Below, one piece after another: positions 49,772 to 57,856 of a stretch of DNA of 64,000 nt; within the stretch, counting starts at the first letter, position 1, and each line of letters starts with the position of its first letter. The position numbers and the translations under genes are program-made. The DNA lies in the NCBI GenBank assembly GCA_947591605.1, contig CANQDF010000008.1:18780-82779 (forward strand), written 5' to 3'. Below the pieces are notes generated by a model. That model saw nothing but the letters and a program-made list of their open reading frames with translations. It was not told where the DNA came from and made no database searches. Origin of the DNA: an uncultured Clostridia bacterium (lineage in GTDB: Bacteria > Bacillota > Clostridia > Lachnospirales > CAG-274).

Positions 49772-50484
49772 TATTGTCCCTCCCTTACTCTTATAGCCTC
49801 ATAGCTTGTCTTTACCGCATCAAAGCTCATATCGCAGCCCAGTCTGTACACCTTGACACGCCTTAAGAGGGTATCGAGCACATCGAGCAGCTTTATCATT
49901 TTATCCTGCTGCGCAGGGCGTATAGTCTGCCCCATTATAAGCGGTACAGCCTCATTTGGGGTTATCTCCCTTATGCGGTTATCGGTGCTGCGCTCTATAA
50001 AAACTATTGCTCCTATAGGCACACGCATATTAAGGTTTTTGTCGGTCTTGCCGCTCCACGGTGTGCCGTAGGCGTACAAAACATCGTCCACAAGCCTTAT
50101 TGCAGGCTTGTCATCGTTTATTATAAGCGCCCTGTCCTTACCGAAGTACTGCTGCCATAGCCCCGTATGGGTGGATTTGCCCGTGCCCGGGTCTGCCGAA
50201 AACAGATAGGCATAGCCGTCCATACACACTCCGGAGGAATGCAGCATAAAGCCGTTAAACTCCAGAAGCGCCTCGTAAAAGCCTGCGCCCGTAAATATAT
50301 ACTCCAGCTCGTCCTCGTTAAGATGAGGATTTTCCTCCTTCATACGCTCCATGCTTTCATCCGATATGGATACACGTATATTGGGGCGTTCAAAATCCGC
50401 CTTATAAGGCTCCGCCTGTTTTATCATGGTTGGGTGCTTGTATTCCACCTCAACGTTTAATTGCGCAACTCTCAGTTTAGCCAT
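49771..50484 (-). CDS. HprK-like P-loop kinase (PEP-carboxykinase/HPr-kinase fold) of PqqD cassette
   Basis: A 237-residue protein with a Walker A loop LFSADPGTGKSTHTGLW near residue 94 and INDDKPAIRL as the Walker B-type region. ADPGTGKST and the overall length resemble the HPr-kinase-like proteins found in lasso-peptide and other RiPP clusters, which phosphorylate a peptide, rather than true HPr kinase, which is about 310 residues with an N-terminal domain. It lies 10 nt after argS and is coupled to the PqqD gene. The target is unknown. Confidence 0.78.
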   Translation of the reverse strand: MAKLRVAQLNVEVEYKHPTMIKQAEPYKADFERPNIRVSISDESMERMKEENPHLNEDELEYIFTGAGFYEALLEFNGFMLHSSGVCMDGYAYLFSADPGTGKSTHTGLWQQYFGKDRALIINDDKPAIRLVDDVLYAYGTPWSGKTDKNLNMRVPIGAIVFIERSTDNRIREITPNEAVPLIMGQTIRPAQQDKMIKLLDVLDTLLRRVKVYRLGCDMSFDAVKTSYEAIRVREGQ

Positions 50485-50494
50485 ATCTTTCCCC

Positions 50495-52195
50495 TTACAT
50501 CCGTTCCGGAGCAGCTATGCCAAGCAGCGCAAGGCACTGCGCCACTACCGTTTTAACCGCATATACAACGGCAAGCCTTGCCTTTTTAAGCTCGCCCTCG
50601 CTTGCCATGATATTGTTTTCGTTGTAAAATTTATTAAACGCCTTGCATATATCCACAATATGCCTTGTAAGTATATAAGGCTCGTATTTTTCTGCAGCGT
50701 CCCTCAGCTTTGCCTCGGTATCGCCTATCGCCTTGCATACGCTTACGCTGGCGTCATCGCTTATAAGCGAATAATCTATATCGCCCTCCGGCTTGTCCGC
50801 ACCGGCTCTCCTCAATATACTGCACGCCCTCGCATGGGAATACTGCACATAAGGGCCTGTTTCCCCCTCAAAGCTGAGCATCCTCTCCAGGTCAAACACA
50901 ACGTTTTTGATGCGTGAGTTGTATAGGTCGTTAAAGATGACGGCGCCTATACCCACCTGCTCGCTTACCTCGTCCTTATCCTCAAGGTCGGGGTTTTTAT
51001 CCTCTATTATCGCCTTTGTCTTGTCGACTGCGGCATTTAATATGTCCTCCATCAGCACAACATGACCCTTGCGTGTGCTGAGCTTGCCGTCGCCCAGGCT
51101 CACAAGCCCGAACGGCACATGTACAAGGCTGTCCTTTGCCCAGTCATAGCCCATAAGCTCTATTACCTTGAACCACTGCGCAAAGTGCAGGTTCTGGTCA
51201 AGGGCGGTAACATAAACGTCCCTGTAAAAATCATATGTCTTTTTTCTGTAAAAGGCTGCCGCAATATCCCTTGTGGGATAGAGAGTGCCGCCGTCACGCC
51301 TGAGTATAAGGCAGGGAGGCATATTGTATTTTTCAAGGTCAACTATCCTTGCGCCCTCGCTCTCCGTAAGCAGACCCTTTTCGTTGAGCTCGTCCACAAC
51401 CGCCTGCATCTTGTCGTTGTAAAAGCTCTCGCCCGCATAGCTGTCAAAGGTGATATGCAGCCTGTCGTAAATACGGTCAAACTCCTTCATGCTTATCTCG
51501 ACAAACCACTTCCACAGCTCCAGCGCCTCGCTGTCGCCCTCCTGCATCTTCACAAGCCAGCTCCTTGCCTCGTCCTCTAAGGAGGGATCCTTTTCAGCCT
51601 CCTCATGGAACTTTACATAAATACGGCTGAGCTCCTTTACGTCCTCCCTCTCGACCGTTTCCTTATCGCCCCATCTTTTATAGGCAACTATGAGCTTGCC
51701 GAACTGCGTGCCCCAGTCACCTAAGTGGTTCACGCCGATGCAGTTGTAGCCGAGCGCCTTGTAAATGCTGTAAAGCGCATTGCCTATGACAGTGGAACGC
51801 AGGTGCCCCACATGGAAGGGCTTTGCGATATTGGGCGAGGAATAGTCAAAAACAACGGTCTTGCCGCTGCCTATATCCGTCTTTAGATAGTCGCCGTCCT
51901 TTTCAAGCACCTTTAAGAGCACCTCTTTAACAAGGGTGGACTTGTCCGTAAAAAAGTTGATGTATGCGCCCACGACACATATATCCGAGATGAAATCGGG
52001 TTTTTCCAGCTTTTCCGCAAGCTCCTTGGCTATGAGCGGAGGCGCCTTTCTCATGACCTTTGCAAGACGAAAGCAGGGAAAGGCGTAATCGCCCATATCC
52101 TCGTTTGCAGGCACCTCCACCGCCTCTCTTGCATCCTCAACGCTTATTTCCGCCGCCTTTGAGATAAGGGCGGCAATTTCATATGCAAAATCCAT
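50495..52195 (-). CDS. argS: Arginine--tRNA ligase
   Basis: A 566-residue class I synthetase. DYSSPNIAKPFHVGHLRST carries the HIGH-type motif (HVGH, near residue 128) and DGKLSTRKGHVV the KMSKS-type loop. NHLGDWGTQFGKL is typical of ArgS. The C-terminal anticodon-binding helices end in LLGIAAPERM. It charges tRNA-Arg. AAAGGAGG precedes the ATG, and the gene follows the lipid kinase gene by 59 nt. Confidence 0.97.
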   Translation of the reverse strand: MDFAYEIAALISKAAEISVEDAREAVEVPANEDMGDYAFPCFRLAKVMRKAPPLIAKELAEKLEKPDFISDICVVGAYINFFTDKSTLVKEVLLKVLEKDGDYLKTDIGSGKTVVFDYSSPNIAKPFHVGHLRSTVIGNALYSIYKALGYNCIGVNHLGDWGTQFGKLIVAYKRWGDKETVEREDVKELSRIYVKFHEEAEKDPSLEDEARSWLVKMQEGDSEALELWKWFVEISMKEFDRIYDRLHITFDSYAGESFYNDKMQAVVDELNEKGLLTESEGARIVDLEKYNMPPCLILRRDGGTLYPTRDIAAAFYRKKTYDFYRDVYVTALDQNLHFAQWFKVIELMGYDWAKDSLVHVPFGLVSLGDGKLSTRKGHVVLMEDILNAAVDKTKAIIEDKNPDLEDKDEVSEQVGIGAVIFNDLYNSRIKNVVFDLERMLSFEGETGPYVQYSHARACSILRRAGADKPEGDIDYSLISDDASVSVCKAIGDTEAKLRDAAEKYEPYILTRHIVDICKAFNKFYNENNIMASEGELKKARLAVVYAVKTVVAQCLALLGIAAPERM

Positions 52196-52254
52196 ATTTA
52201 TCCTCCTTTTTTTGTCCGCTGCACGGAGCTGTTTTTTTGACAGACTTTTTTATA

Positions 52255-53151
52255 TCATTTCACAAATACCCTGACCGCATTGTGGATATTTTTTATCTCG
52301 ACAGGCATTTCCGGCCCCATTTCGCCGTCACAGTCGGTAACGGAAAAGCGGTTGTCGGGGTCAAGGTTTTCTATCTTTATACGATCCGCCCTGAAATATA
52401 TAACGCTCTCGTCATCGAGATATTCTCCCTTGATAAAACTGAGCAAAAGCTTTGGCGTATCCTTGATGAGGTCGTTCCTCAAACCGAGAAAATCAAACTT
52501 GCCGTCGTTGACGGAGGCATTGGGCACAAGCCTGCCTATGCCGCCCGTACCGCTGCTGTTGAGCACAAGAAAAAGGTTTATGTTGTCCTCTATTATGCCG
52601 CCCTCCGCCGTAATGCGCATCGGTATCGGCTTAAAGCCGTTTAGCTGCTCTATGCCCTTTATATAATAGCCCAGCTTGCCGAATGCGTCCTTAAAGTGCT
52701 TGTCTATATCCATTGACACATTGGAGAAAAGCCCTCCCGCACACACATTTATAAAATATTTGTCGTTTGCCATACCCACATCTACGGGCATGGTATGACC
52801 GTCTATAATTATTTTGCAGCATTCGGCACTGTCGGAGGGTATATTCATAAACGAGGCAAAATCGTTTGCGGTGCCCGACGGAAAAAGTCCTACGGGTATA
52901 TGCCCCATATCGTGCCTTAGCATGCTGCTGACGACAACGTTTATCGTACCGTCGCCGCCCGAAACACAGACTGCATCGTAATTGTCGTCCTTGATGTTTA
53001 TAATATGCTGCTCTATATCGCCAAAGCGGCATGTGCGGAATATATTGACCTCATATCCCGCCTTGCTGAAAAGCTCCAGGCAGCCGTCCAGCTCATATTT
53101 AAAGTTTTTGCTGCCCGAGTTAGGATTGTATATCAGGCTCAGTTTTTTCAT
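52255..53151 (-). CDS. Diacylglycerol/lipid kinase family protein (YegS/DgkB type)
   Basis: A 298-residue kinase of the NAD/diacylglycerol kinase superfamily. YNPNSGSKNFK opens the fold, VSGGDGTINVVVSSML is the nucleotide-binding GGDGT motif (near residue 61), and GLFPSGTANDFASFM follows. It phosphorylates a lipid alcohol at the membrane; in Firmicutes DgkB recycles diacylglycerol from lipoteichoic acid synthesis. Diacylglycerol would also be produced by the LTA-synthase-like protein in this window. First gene of its operon. Confidence 0.9.
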   Translation of the reverse strand: MKKLSLIYNPNSGSKNFKYELDGCLELFSKAGYEVNIFRTCRFGDIEQHIINIKDDNYDAVCVSGGDGTINVVVSSMLRHDMGHIPVGLFPSGTANDFASFMNIPSDSAECCKIIIDGHTMPVDVGMANDKYFINVCAGGLFSNVSMDIDKHFKDAFGKLGYYIKGIEQLNGFKPIPMRITAEGGIIEDNINLFLVLNSSGTGGIGRLVPNASVNDGKFDFLGLRNDLIKDTPKLLLSFIKGEYLDDESVIYFRADRIKIENLDPDNRFSVTDCDGEMGPEMPVEIKNIHNAVRVFVK

Positions 53152-53192
53152 AAGTCAACACCCCATAGCAAAAATAATAATTTACATTATAC

Positions 53193-53221
53193 AGTATACC
53201 AAATTTATCCCTATGTATCAA
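53193..53221 (-). promoter_or_regulatory. Promoter of the lipid kinase-argS-PqqD operon
   Basis: Minus strand: -35 TTGATA (53221-53216), 17-bp spacer, -10 TATACT (53198-53193) with TG upstream (extended -10). Confidence 0.75.
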
Positions 53222-53272
53222 GTAAGTAAATGACGATACGGACAAAAGCATTTTTTTAAGCAGTTATCCGCA

Positions 53273-53752
53273 CTATTTGTGGTAAGGCTCGTTTTTTATT
53301 ATCCTGTAGGCACGGTATATCTGTTCAAGCAGTATAACACGCATAAGCTGATGCGGAAATGTCATATCGGAAAAGCTTATTTTTGCATCGGCTCTCCTAA
53401 GCACCTTGTCCGACAGCCCCAGAGAGCCGCCTATAACAAAGGTGATATGGCTTATGCCCCTTACGGAGCTTTCGTCAAGCAGCCTTGAAAAGCCTACGCT
53501 GTCGTATTTTTTGCCGTCTATGGCAAGCGCCGCAGCATAGCTGCCGTCCTTTATCACCCTTAAAAGCCTCTCTCCCTCGGTATCCTTTACCGCTTCCGCT
53601 TCCTTTTCGCTCAGCGCCGCCGGGCATTTTTCATCCGGCACCTCCGCAATTTCAAGTGTTATGTATCCCGAAAGCCGCTTTGCATATTCCGCTGCGGCAT
53701 CCGCAAAGTATTTCTCCTTTATCCTGCCTACGCAGGCGATCGTGATCTTCAT
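53273..53752 (-). CDS. rlmH: 23S rRNA (pseudouridine1915-N3)-methyltransferase RlmH
   Basis: A 159-residue SPOUT methyltransferase. Family motifs: ITIACVGRIKEKYF, ALAIDGKKYDSVGFSRLL, HITFVIGGSLGLSDKV (SAM site in the knot) and SFSDMTFPHQLMRVILLEQIYRAYRI. It methylates pseudouridine 1915 in helix 69 of 23S rRNA. The length is the family's usual. Its start overlaps the shikimate kinase stop by 4 nt. Confidence 0.96.
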   Translation of the reverse strand: MKITIACVGRIKEKYFADAAAEYAKRLSGYITLEIAEVPDEKCPAALSEKEAEAVKDTEGERLLRVIKDGSYAAALAIDGKKYDSVGFSRLLDESSVRGISHITFVIGGSLGLSDKVLRRADAKISFSDMTFPHQLMRVILLEQIYRAYRIIKNEPYHK

Positions 53753-54249
53753 ACAAGGCTCCTCGCATAGTCCGCCGTTTCCGCCGCTATATCCCTAAGC
53801 CTGCGGTCGTGGCAGTTTATTGTAAGGTCGGCATATTTTCTGTACAGGGGCAGGCGCTCCGAGTAAAGCTCCGAGAGCGTCTGTCCGTCCCTGAGCGACA
53901 CCCCTCTTTCGTTAAGGTCGCCCAGCCTGTTTTCCAGCTCCTCAAGGGGAAGATCCAAAAAAACCACCTTGCCTATATTTTTATAATGCTCCATGGCGTC
54001 CCTGCCGTAAATAACGCTGCCTCCCGGAGCAATAACGGCATTTTTGGGGCTGATAGAGGCGTTTATCCTGTTTTCCAGCTCGTTAAAGCCCTCGGCGCCC
54101 AGCTCCTCTATAAGCTCGTGCAGCAGTCTGCCCGTTTTTTCCTGTATAACAAGGTCGCCGTCTATAAAGGTCATGCCCAGCATTTTTGCAAGCACCACGC
54201 CTACCGTGCTCTTGCCCGAACCCGGCATACCTATAAGTATTATGTTCAT
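53749..54249 (-). CDS. aroK: Shikimate kinase
   Basis: A 166-residue P-loop kinase: IILIGMPGSGKSTVGVVLAK (Walker A, residues 9-16), DGDLVIQEKTG with the shikimate-binding Asp, ENRINA and VIAPGGSVIY (the GGG-type site) and ERLPLYRKYADLTI. It phosphorylates shikimate at O3 in aromatic amino acid synthesis. I chose ATG 54249-54247 with AAGGAG 8 nt upstream; the frame is open a little further but without a better start. Its start shares one base with the aminopeptidase stop. Confidence 0.93.
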   Translation of the reverse strand: MNIILIGMPGSGKSTVGVVLAKMLGMTFIDGDLVIQEKTGRLLHELIEELGAEGFNELENRINASISPKNAVIAPGGSVIYGRDAMEHYKNIGKVVFLDLPLEELENRLGDLNERGVSLRDGQTLSELYSERLPLYRKYADLTINCHDRRLRDIAAETADYARSLV

Positions 54250-55361
54250 TACATCAGCTCCTTGGGGTTGAGGCATTTAAGGCTGTCAAGCACAAAAATA
54301 CCGTCCTTTCTTACAAGCACATCGTCAAAGTATATCTCTCCGCCGCCGTACTGCTCCGTTTGTATAAGCACAAGATCCCAGTGTATTGCGCTGCGGTTGC
54401 CGTTGTCGGCGTCCTCATAGGCATTTCCGGGTGTAAAATGTATGCTGCCCCTTATTTTTTCGTCAAAGAGTATATTTTTCATTGCCTTTGTGATAAACGG
54501 ATTTACGCCTATTGCAAATTCGCCCACATAGCGTGCGCCCTCGTCGGTGTCAAATATGCGGTTTATCCTTTCCGTATCGCTGCCCTCCGCCTTTACGATC
54601 CTTCCGTCCTTAAATTCAAGGCGGACATTGTCAAAGGAAGCACCCTGGTACTCCGTAGGCGTATTGTAGCTTATAACGCCGTTTACGCTGTCCTTAACGG
54701 GCGCCGTGTACACCTCGCCGTCGGGTATATTCATTTTGCCGTCACACTTTATGGCAGGTATATCCTTTATGGAAAAGCTAAGGTCGGTGCCCCTGCCCAC
54801 AAGCCTTACCCTGTCGGTTTTGTTCATAAGCTCCACAAGCTTATCCATGGCAGCGCTCATCTTGGAATAATCAAGACAGCACACATTAAAAAAGAAATCC
54901 TCAAATGCTTCAAGGCTTGTGCCTGCCGCCTGTGCAAGCGAGGGGTTGGGATACCTGAGCACTACCCATTTCTTTTTAAGCCTGATGTCGTTGTGTACAT
55001 GCTTTGAGTACACGTTGCCGTAGAGCTGCAGCTTTTCGGCAGGCACATCGGCAAGCTCGGCTGTATTGTCGTTGCAGCCTATGCCGATGTAGGCGTCCAT
55101 CATATCCATCCTCCTGCCCTCTATGTCCGCAAGAGGCTCGTACTGCTCCCTGCTGGCGCCCAGCAGCAGCTCACGCTGTATAACGTTGCTGCTTATATCC
55201 GCATAGGGATAGGCGCCGACCTTGTATGCCTCCTTTATAAGTGCTCTCACAAGCGGCACGGCGGCAAAGCCGTTGCTTGATATAAGCACCCTTTCGCCCT
55301 TTTTGAGCGAACAGCTGTAATTTATCAGGTTATGCGCAAGTGTTTCAAACCTTGTATCCAT
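54249..55361 (-). CDS. M29-family aminopeptidase
   Basis: A 370-residue thermophilic-aminopeptidase-type (M29) metallopeptidase. Metal-binding segments are visible: NIPDGEVYTAP (Glu), ARYVGEFAIGVNPF (Glu), GSIHFTPGNAYED (His) and SAIHWDLVLIQ (His/Asp). GRGTDLSFSIKD is also typical. It removes N-terminal residues from peptides in the cytoplasm. I chose ATG 55361-55359 with GAGGTGA about 6 nt upstream, rather than an ATG 18 nt earlier. Confidence 0.9.
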   Translation of the reverse strand: MDTRFETLAHNLINYSCSLKKGERVLISSNGFAAVPLVRALIKEAYKVGAYPYADISSNVIQRELLLGASREQYEPLADIEGRRMDMMDAYIGIGCNDNTAELADVPAEKLQLYGNVYSKHVHNDIRLKKKWVVLRYPNPSLAQAAGTSLEAFEDFFFNVCCLDYSKMSAAMDKLVELMNKTDRVRLVGRGTDLSFSIKDIPAIKCDGKMNIPDGEVYTAPVKDSVNGVISYNTPTEYQGASFDNVRLEFKDGRIVKAEGSDTERINRIFDTDEGARYVGEFAIGVNPFITKAMKNILFDEKIRGSIHFTPGNAYEDADNGNRSAIHWDLVLIQTEQYGGGEIYFDDVLVRKDGIFVLDSLKCLNPKELM

Positions 55362-55400
55362 ATATGTCACCTCATACAATTAATTTTGAATATATTAATA

Positions 55401-55409
55401 ATTATACCA
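55401..55409 (-). promoter_or_regulatory. Extended -10 promoter of the aminopeptidase-aroK-rlmH operon
   Basis: Minus strand TGGTATAAT: a full TATAAT with the TGn extension. The -35 region 17 bp upstream (TTTATA) is poor, so recognition would rely on the extended -10. Leader about 35 nt. Confidence 0.65.
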
Positions 55410-55460
55410 TGTATTGCAAAAAATATAAAGCTTTTAATAAAAACAAGGTCAAATTTGCAG

Positions 55461-55489
55461 TTGACATCGGTCAAGCATATGTATATAAT
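55461..55489 (+). promoter_or_regulatory. Strong sigma-A promoter of the T-box/thrS unit
   Basis: Consensus -35 TTGACA (55461-55466), 17-bp spacer, consensus -10 TATAAT (55484-55489). Start expected near 55496, at the beginning of the T-box leader. Confidence 0.92.
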
Positions 55490-55496
55490 AAGTGTA

Positions 55497-55747
55497 ATGG
55501 GCTAAAGCTATGAAGAGGACAGTAATCCGCCTTAAGGGCATACAGAGAGGGTGCGGGGCTGAAAGCACCTTACCCGTGACGGACGAAGACCACCTCCGAG
55601 CGACTTTAATAAAGTACGGGCGGCTCCGTTAAAGGCTTTAAAGCGGCATTGCTTAAAATTTAAAAACACACGGCAATGCAATCAGGGTGGAACCACGGGT
55701 GTATGCTCGTCCCTTGCGGGACAAGGCATATGCCCTTTTTATTATCA
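55497..55747 (+). promoter_or_regulatory. T-box riboswitch (threonine) controlling thrS
   Basis: The leader has the T-box hallmark AGGGTGGAACCACG (55684-55697), whose TGGA bulge pairs with the tRNA acceptor end. Stem I contains an AGTA element (about 55530) and a specifier region GAAG-ACC-ACC-TCCGAG with the threonine codon ACC at 55589-55594. The terminator stem GGGTGTATGC / GCATATGCCC (about 55696-55738) is followed by TTTTTATT. Uncharged tRNA-Thr would favour the antiterminator and so thrS expression. Confidence 0.95.
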
Positions 55748-55763
55748 ATGAGGAGGCAAAAAT

Positions 55764-57671
55764 ATGATCAACGTAACTCTTAAGGACGGTACGGTTATTG
55801 AATGCGAAAAAGGCATATCCGTACTGGATGCGGCAAAGCAGATAAGCGAGGGCCTTGCAAGGAATGCGTGCTGCGGCATTGTAAACGGCAATACCGAGGA
55901 TCTGCGCTATGCACTTACGGACAACTGCACGCTTGAAATATGCACCTTTGACAGCGACGAGGGCAAAAGGGCTTACCGCCATACCTGCTCACACATACTT
56001 GCGCAGGCGGTAAAAAGGCTCTATCCGCAGGCAAAGCTTGCAATAGGCCCATCCACGGCAGACGGCTTTTACTACGACTTTGACGATGTATCCTTTACCC
56101 CGGAGGATTTTGAAAAGATCGAAAAGGAAATGAAGGCTATCACAAAGGAGGCTCTCGACATAGAGCGTTTTGAACTCCCCCGTGAAGAGGCTATACGCCT
56201 TACCGAGCAGATGAACGAGCCCTACAAGACGGAGCTTATACGTGACCTGCCCGAGGACGCCGTAATATCGTTTTACAAGCAGGGCGAATTTACCGACCTC
56301 TGTGCGGGCCCTCACCTTATGAATACCAAAACCGTAAAGGCATTTAAGATAACCTCCGTTGCAGGCGCATACTGGAGAGGCAACGAAAAAAACAAGATGC
56401 TTGTACGCCTTTATGCGACCGCATACACAAAGGCTGCCGACCTTGAAGCCTACCTCAATATGATAGAGGAGGCAAAAAAGCGCGACCACAGGAGGCTCGG
56501 CAGGGAGCTGGGGCTTTTCTGCCTGCTTGACGAGGGTCCGGGCTTTCCGTTCTTCCTGCCAAAGGGCATGACGCTTAAAAATGTGCTGCTTGACTACTGG
56601 CGCCAAATACACAAAAAGGCAGGCTATGTTGAGATACAGACGCCTATGATGCTCAACCGTCAGCTTTGGGAGAGATCGGGGCACTGGGATCACTACAGGG
56701 AAAATATGTACACCACCGTAATTGACGATACGGATTTTGCCATCAAGCCTATGAACTGCCCCGGCGGTATGCTTGTATATATGCAAAGCCAGCATTCCTA
56801 CAGGGATCTGCCTATAAGGATGGGCGAGATAGGTCTTGTACACAGGCATGAAAAGAGCGGCGCTCTGCACGGACTTATGAGGGTACGCTGCTTTTCACAG
56901 GACGATGCGCACATATTTATGACTCCCGACCAGATAAAGGACGAGATAAAGGGTGTTGTATCGCTTATAGACGAGGTATATTCGCTCTTTGGCTTTAACT
57001 ACCACATTGAGCTTTCCACACGTCCCGAGGATTCCATGGGCTCCGATGAGGACTGGGAGAGGGCAACGGACGGTCTTAAGGGTGCGCTTGACGAGCTCGG
57101 CAGAGATTACGAGATAAACGAGGGCGACGGCGCATTTTACGGCCCCAAGATCGACTTCCATCTGGAGGATTCACTGGGCAGAACATGGCAGTGCGGCACC
57201 ATTCAGCTTGATATGCAGCTCCCCGAGCGCTTTGAGCTGGAATACACCGACAGCGACGGCACAAAGAAAAGACCTATAATGATACACAGGGTATGCTTCG
57301 GCTCCATAGAGAGGTTCATAGGCATACTTATAGAGCATTATGCAGGCCATTTCCCAACATGGCTTGCACCCGTACAGGTAAAGGTGCTGCCTATATCGGA
57401 CAAGTTCAGGGACTATGCCGACAAGGTGGCAAAAACCTTTGAGGATAACGGCATAAGGACGGAAACCGACCACCGTTCCGAAAAGATAGGCTATAAAATA
57501 CGTGAGGCAAGAAACGAGAGAGTGCCTTATATTGTTATAGTGGGTGAAAAGGAGGCTGCCGAGGGCACCGTTTCTGTACGCTGCAAGGCAGAGGATCTCG
57601 GCTCTATGAGCATTGACTCGTTTATAGCCGATATTCTTAAGGAGATAAAGGAAAAGACAAAACGCTGGTAA
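55764..57671 (+). CDS. thrS: Threonine--tRNA ligase
   Basis: A 635-residue class II synthetase. It has an N-terminal TGS domain (1-60) and an editing-like domain starting HTCSHILAQAVK (HxxxH, about 75). The catalytic domain carries MNCPGGMLVYMQSQHSYRDLP (Cys and His zinc ligands), RCFSQDDAHIF (motif 2) and HRVCFGSIERFIGILIEH (motif 3), and the C-terminus is an anticodon-binding domain. It charges tRNA-Thr. GAGGAGG precedes the ATG. Expression is controlled by the T-box directly upstream. Confidence 0.97.
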   Translation: MINVTLKDGTVIECEKGISVLDAAKQISEGLARNACCGIVNGNTEDLRYALTDNCTLEICTFDSDEGKRAYRHTCSHILAQAVKRLYPQAKLAIGPSTADGFYYDFDDVSFTPEDFEKIEKEMKAITKEALDIERFELPREEAIRLTEQMNEPYKTELIRDLPEDAVISFYKQGEFTDLCAGPHLMNTKTVKAFKITSVAGAYWRGNEKNKMLVRLYATAYTKAADLEAYLNMIEEAKKRDHRRLGRELGLFCLLDEGPGFPFFLPKGMTLKNVLLDYWRQIHKKAGYVEIQTPMMLNRQLWERSGHWDHYRENMYTTVIDDTDFAIKPMNCPGGMLVYMQSQHSYRDLPIRMGEIGLVHRHEKSGALHGLMRVRCFSQDDAHIFMTPDQIKDEIKGVVSLIDEVYSLFGFNYHIELSTRPEDSMGSDEDWERATDGLKGALDELGRDYEINEGDGAFYGPKIDFHLEDSLGRTWQCGTIQLDMQLPERFELEYTDSDGTKKRPIMIHRVCFGSIERFIGILIEHYAGHFPTWLAPVQVKVLPISDKFRDYADKVAKTFEDNGIRTETDHRSEKIGYKIREARNERVPYIVIVGEKEAAEGTVSVRCKAEDLGSMSIDSFIADILKEIKEKTKRW

Positions 57672-57704
57672 TAAAATTTTTTCGGCCCTGTCGCAGTCGT
57701 CGAT

Positions 57705-57749
57705 AAAAAAGCCGACACGTTTGCATTTTCTGCAAATGTGTCGGTTTTA
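57705..57749. terminator. Bidirectional terminator between thrS and the cardiolipin synthase gene
   Basis: GCCGACACGTTTGCA / TGCAAATGTGTCGGT stem (57711-57745) with loop TTTTC. TTTTTT follows on the minus strand and TTTTATT on the plus strand, so it serves both converging genes; it is stronger on the minus strand. Confidence 0.82.
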
Positions 57750-57856
57750 TTACGGTTTGAGATAATGAGTGCCCCTGCAGCCGTTTCAAAGCATTTAGGC
57801 AAAAAATTATTGTCACGGTCCGTATTAACACAGGCTTTTTTTATGCTCCGCATAGG

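Noticed and set aside
49771..50484. Annotation as PEP carboxykinase or true HPr kinase
   Set aside because: Too short for either, without the HPr kinase N-terminal domain; only the P-loop fold is shared, and the PqqD neighbour points to a RiPP-type kinase.
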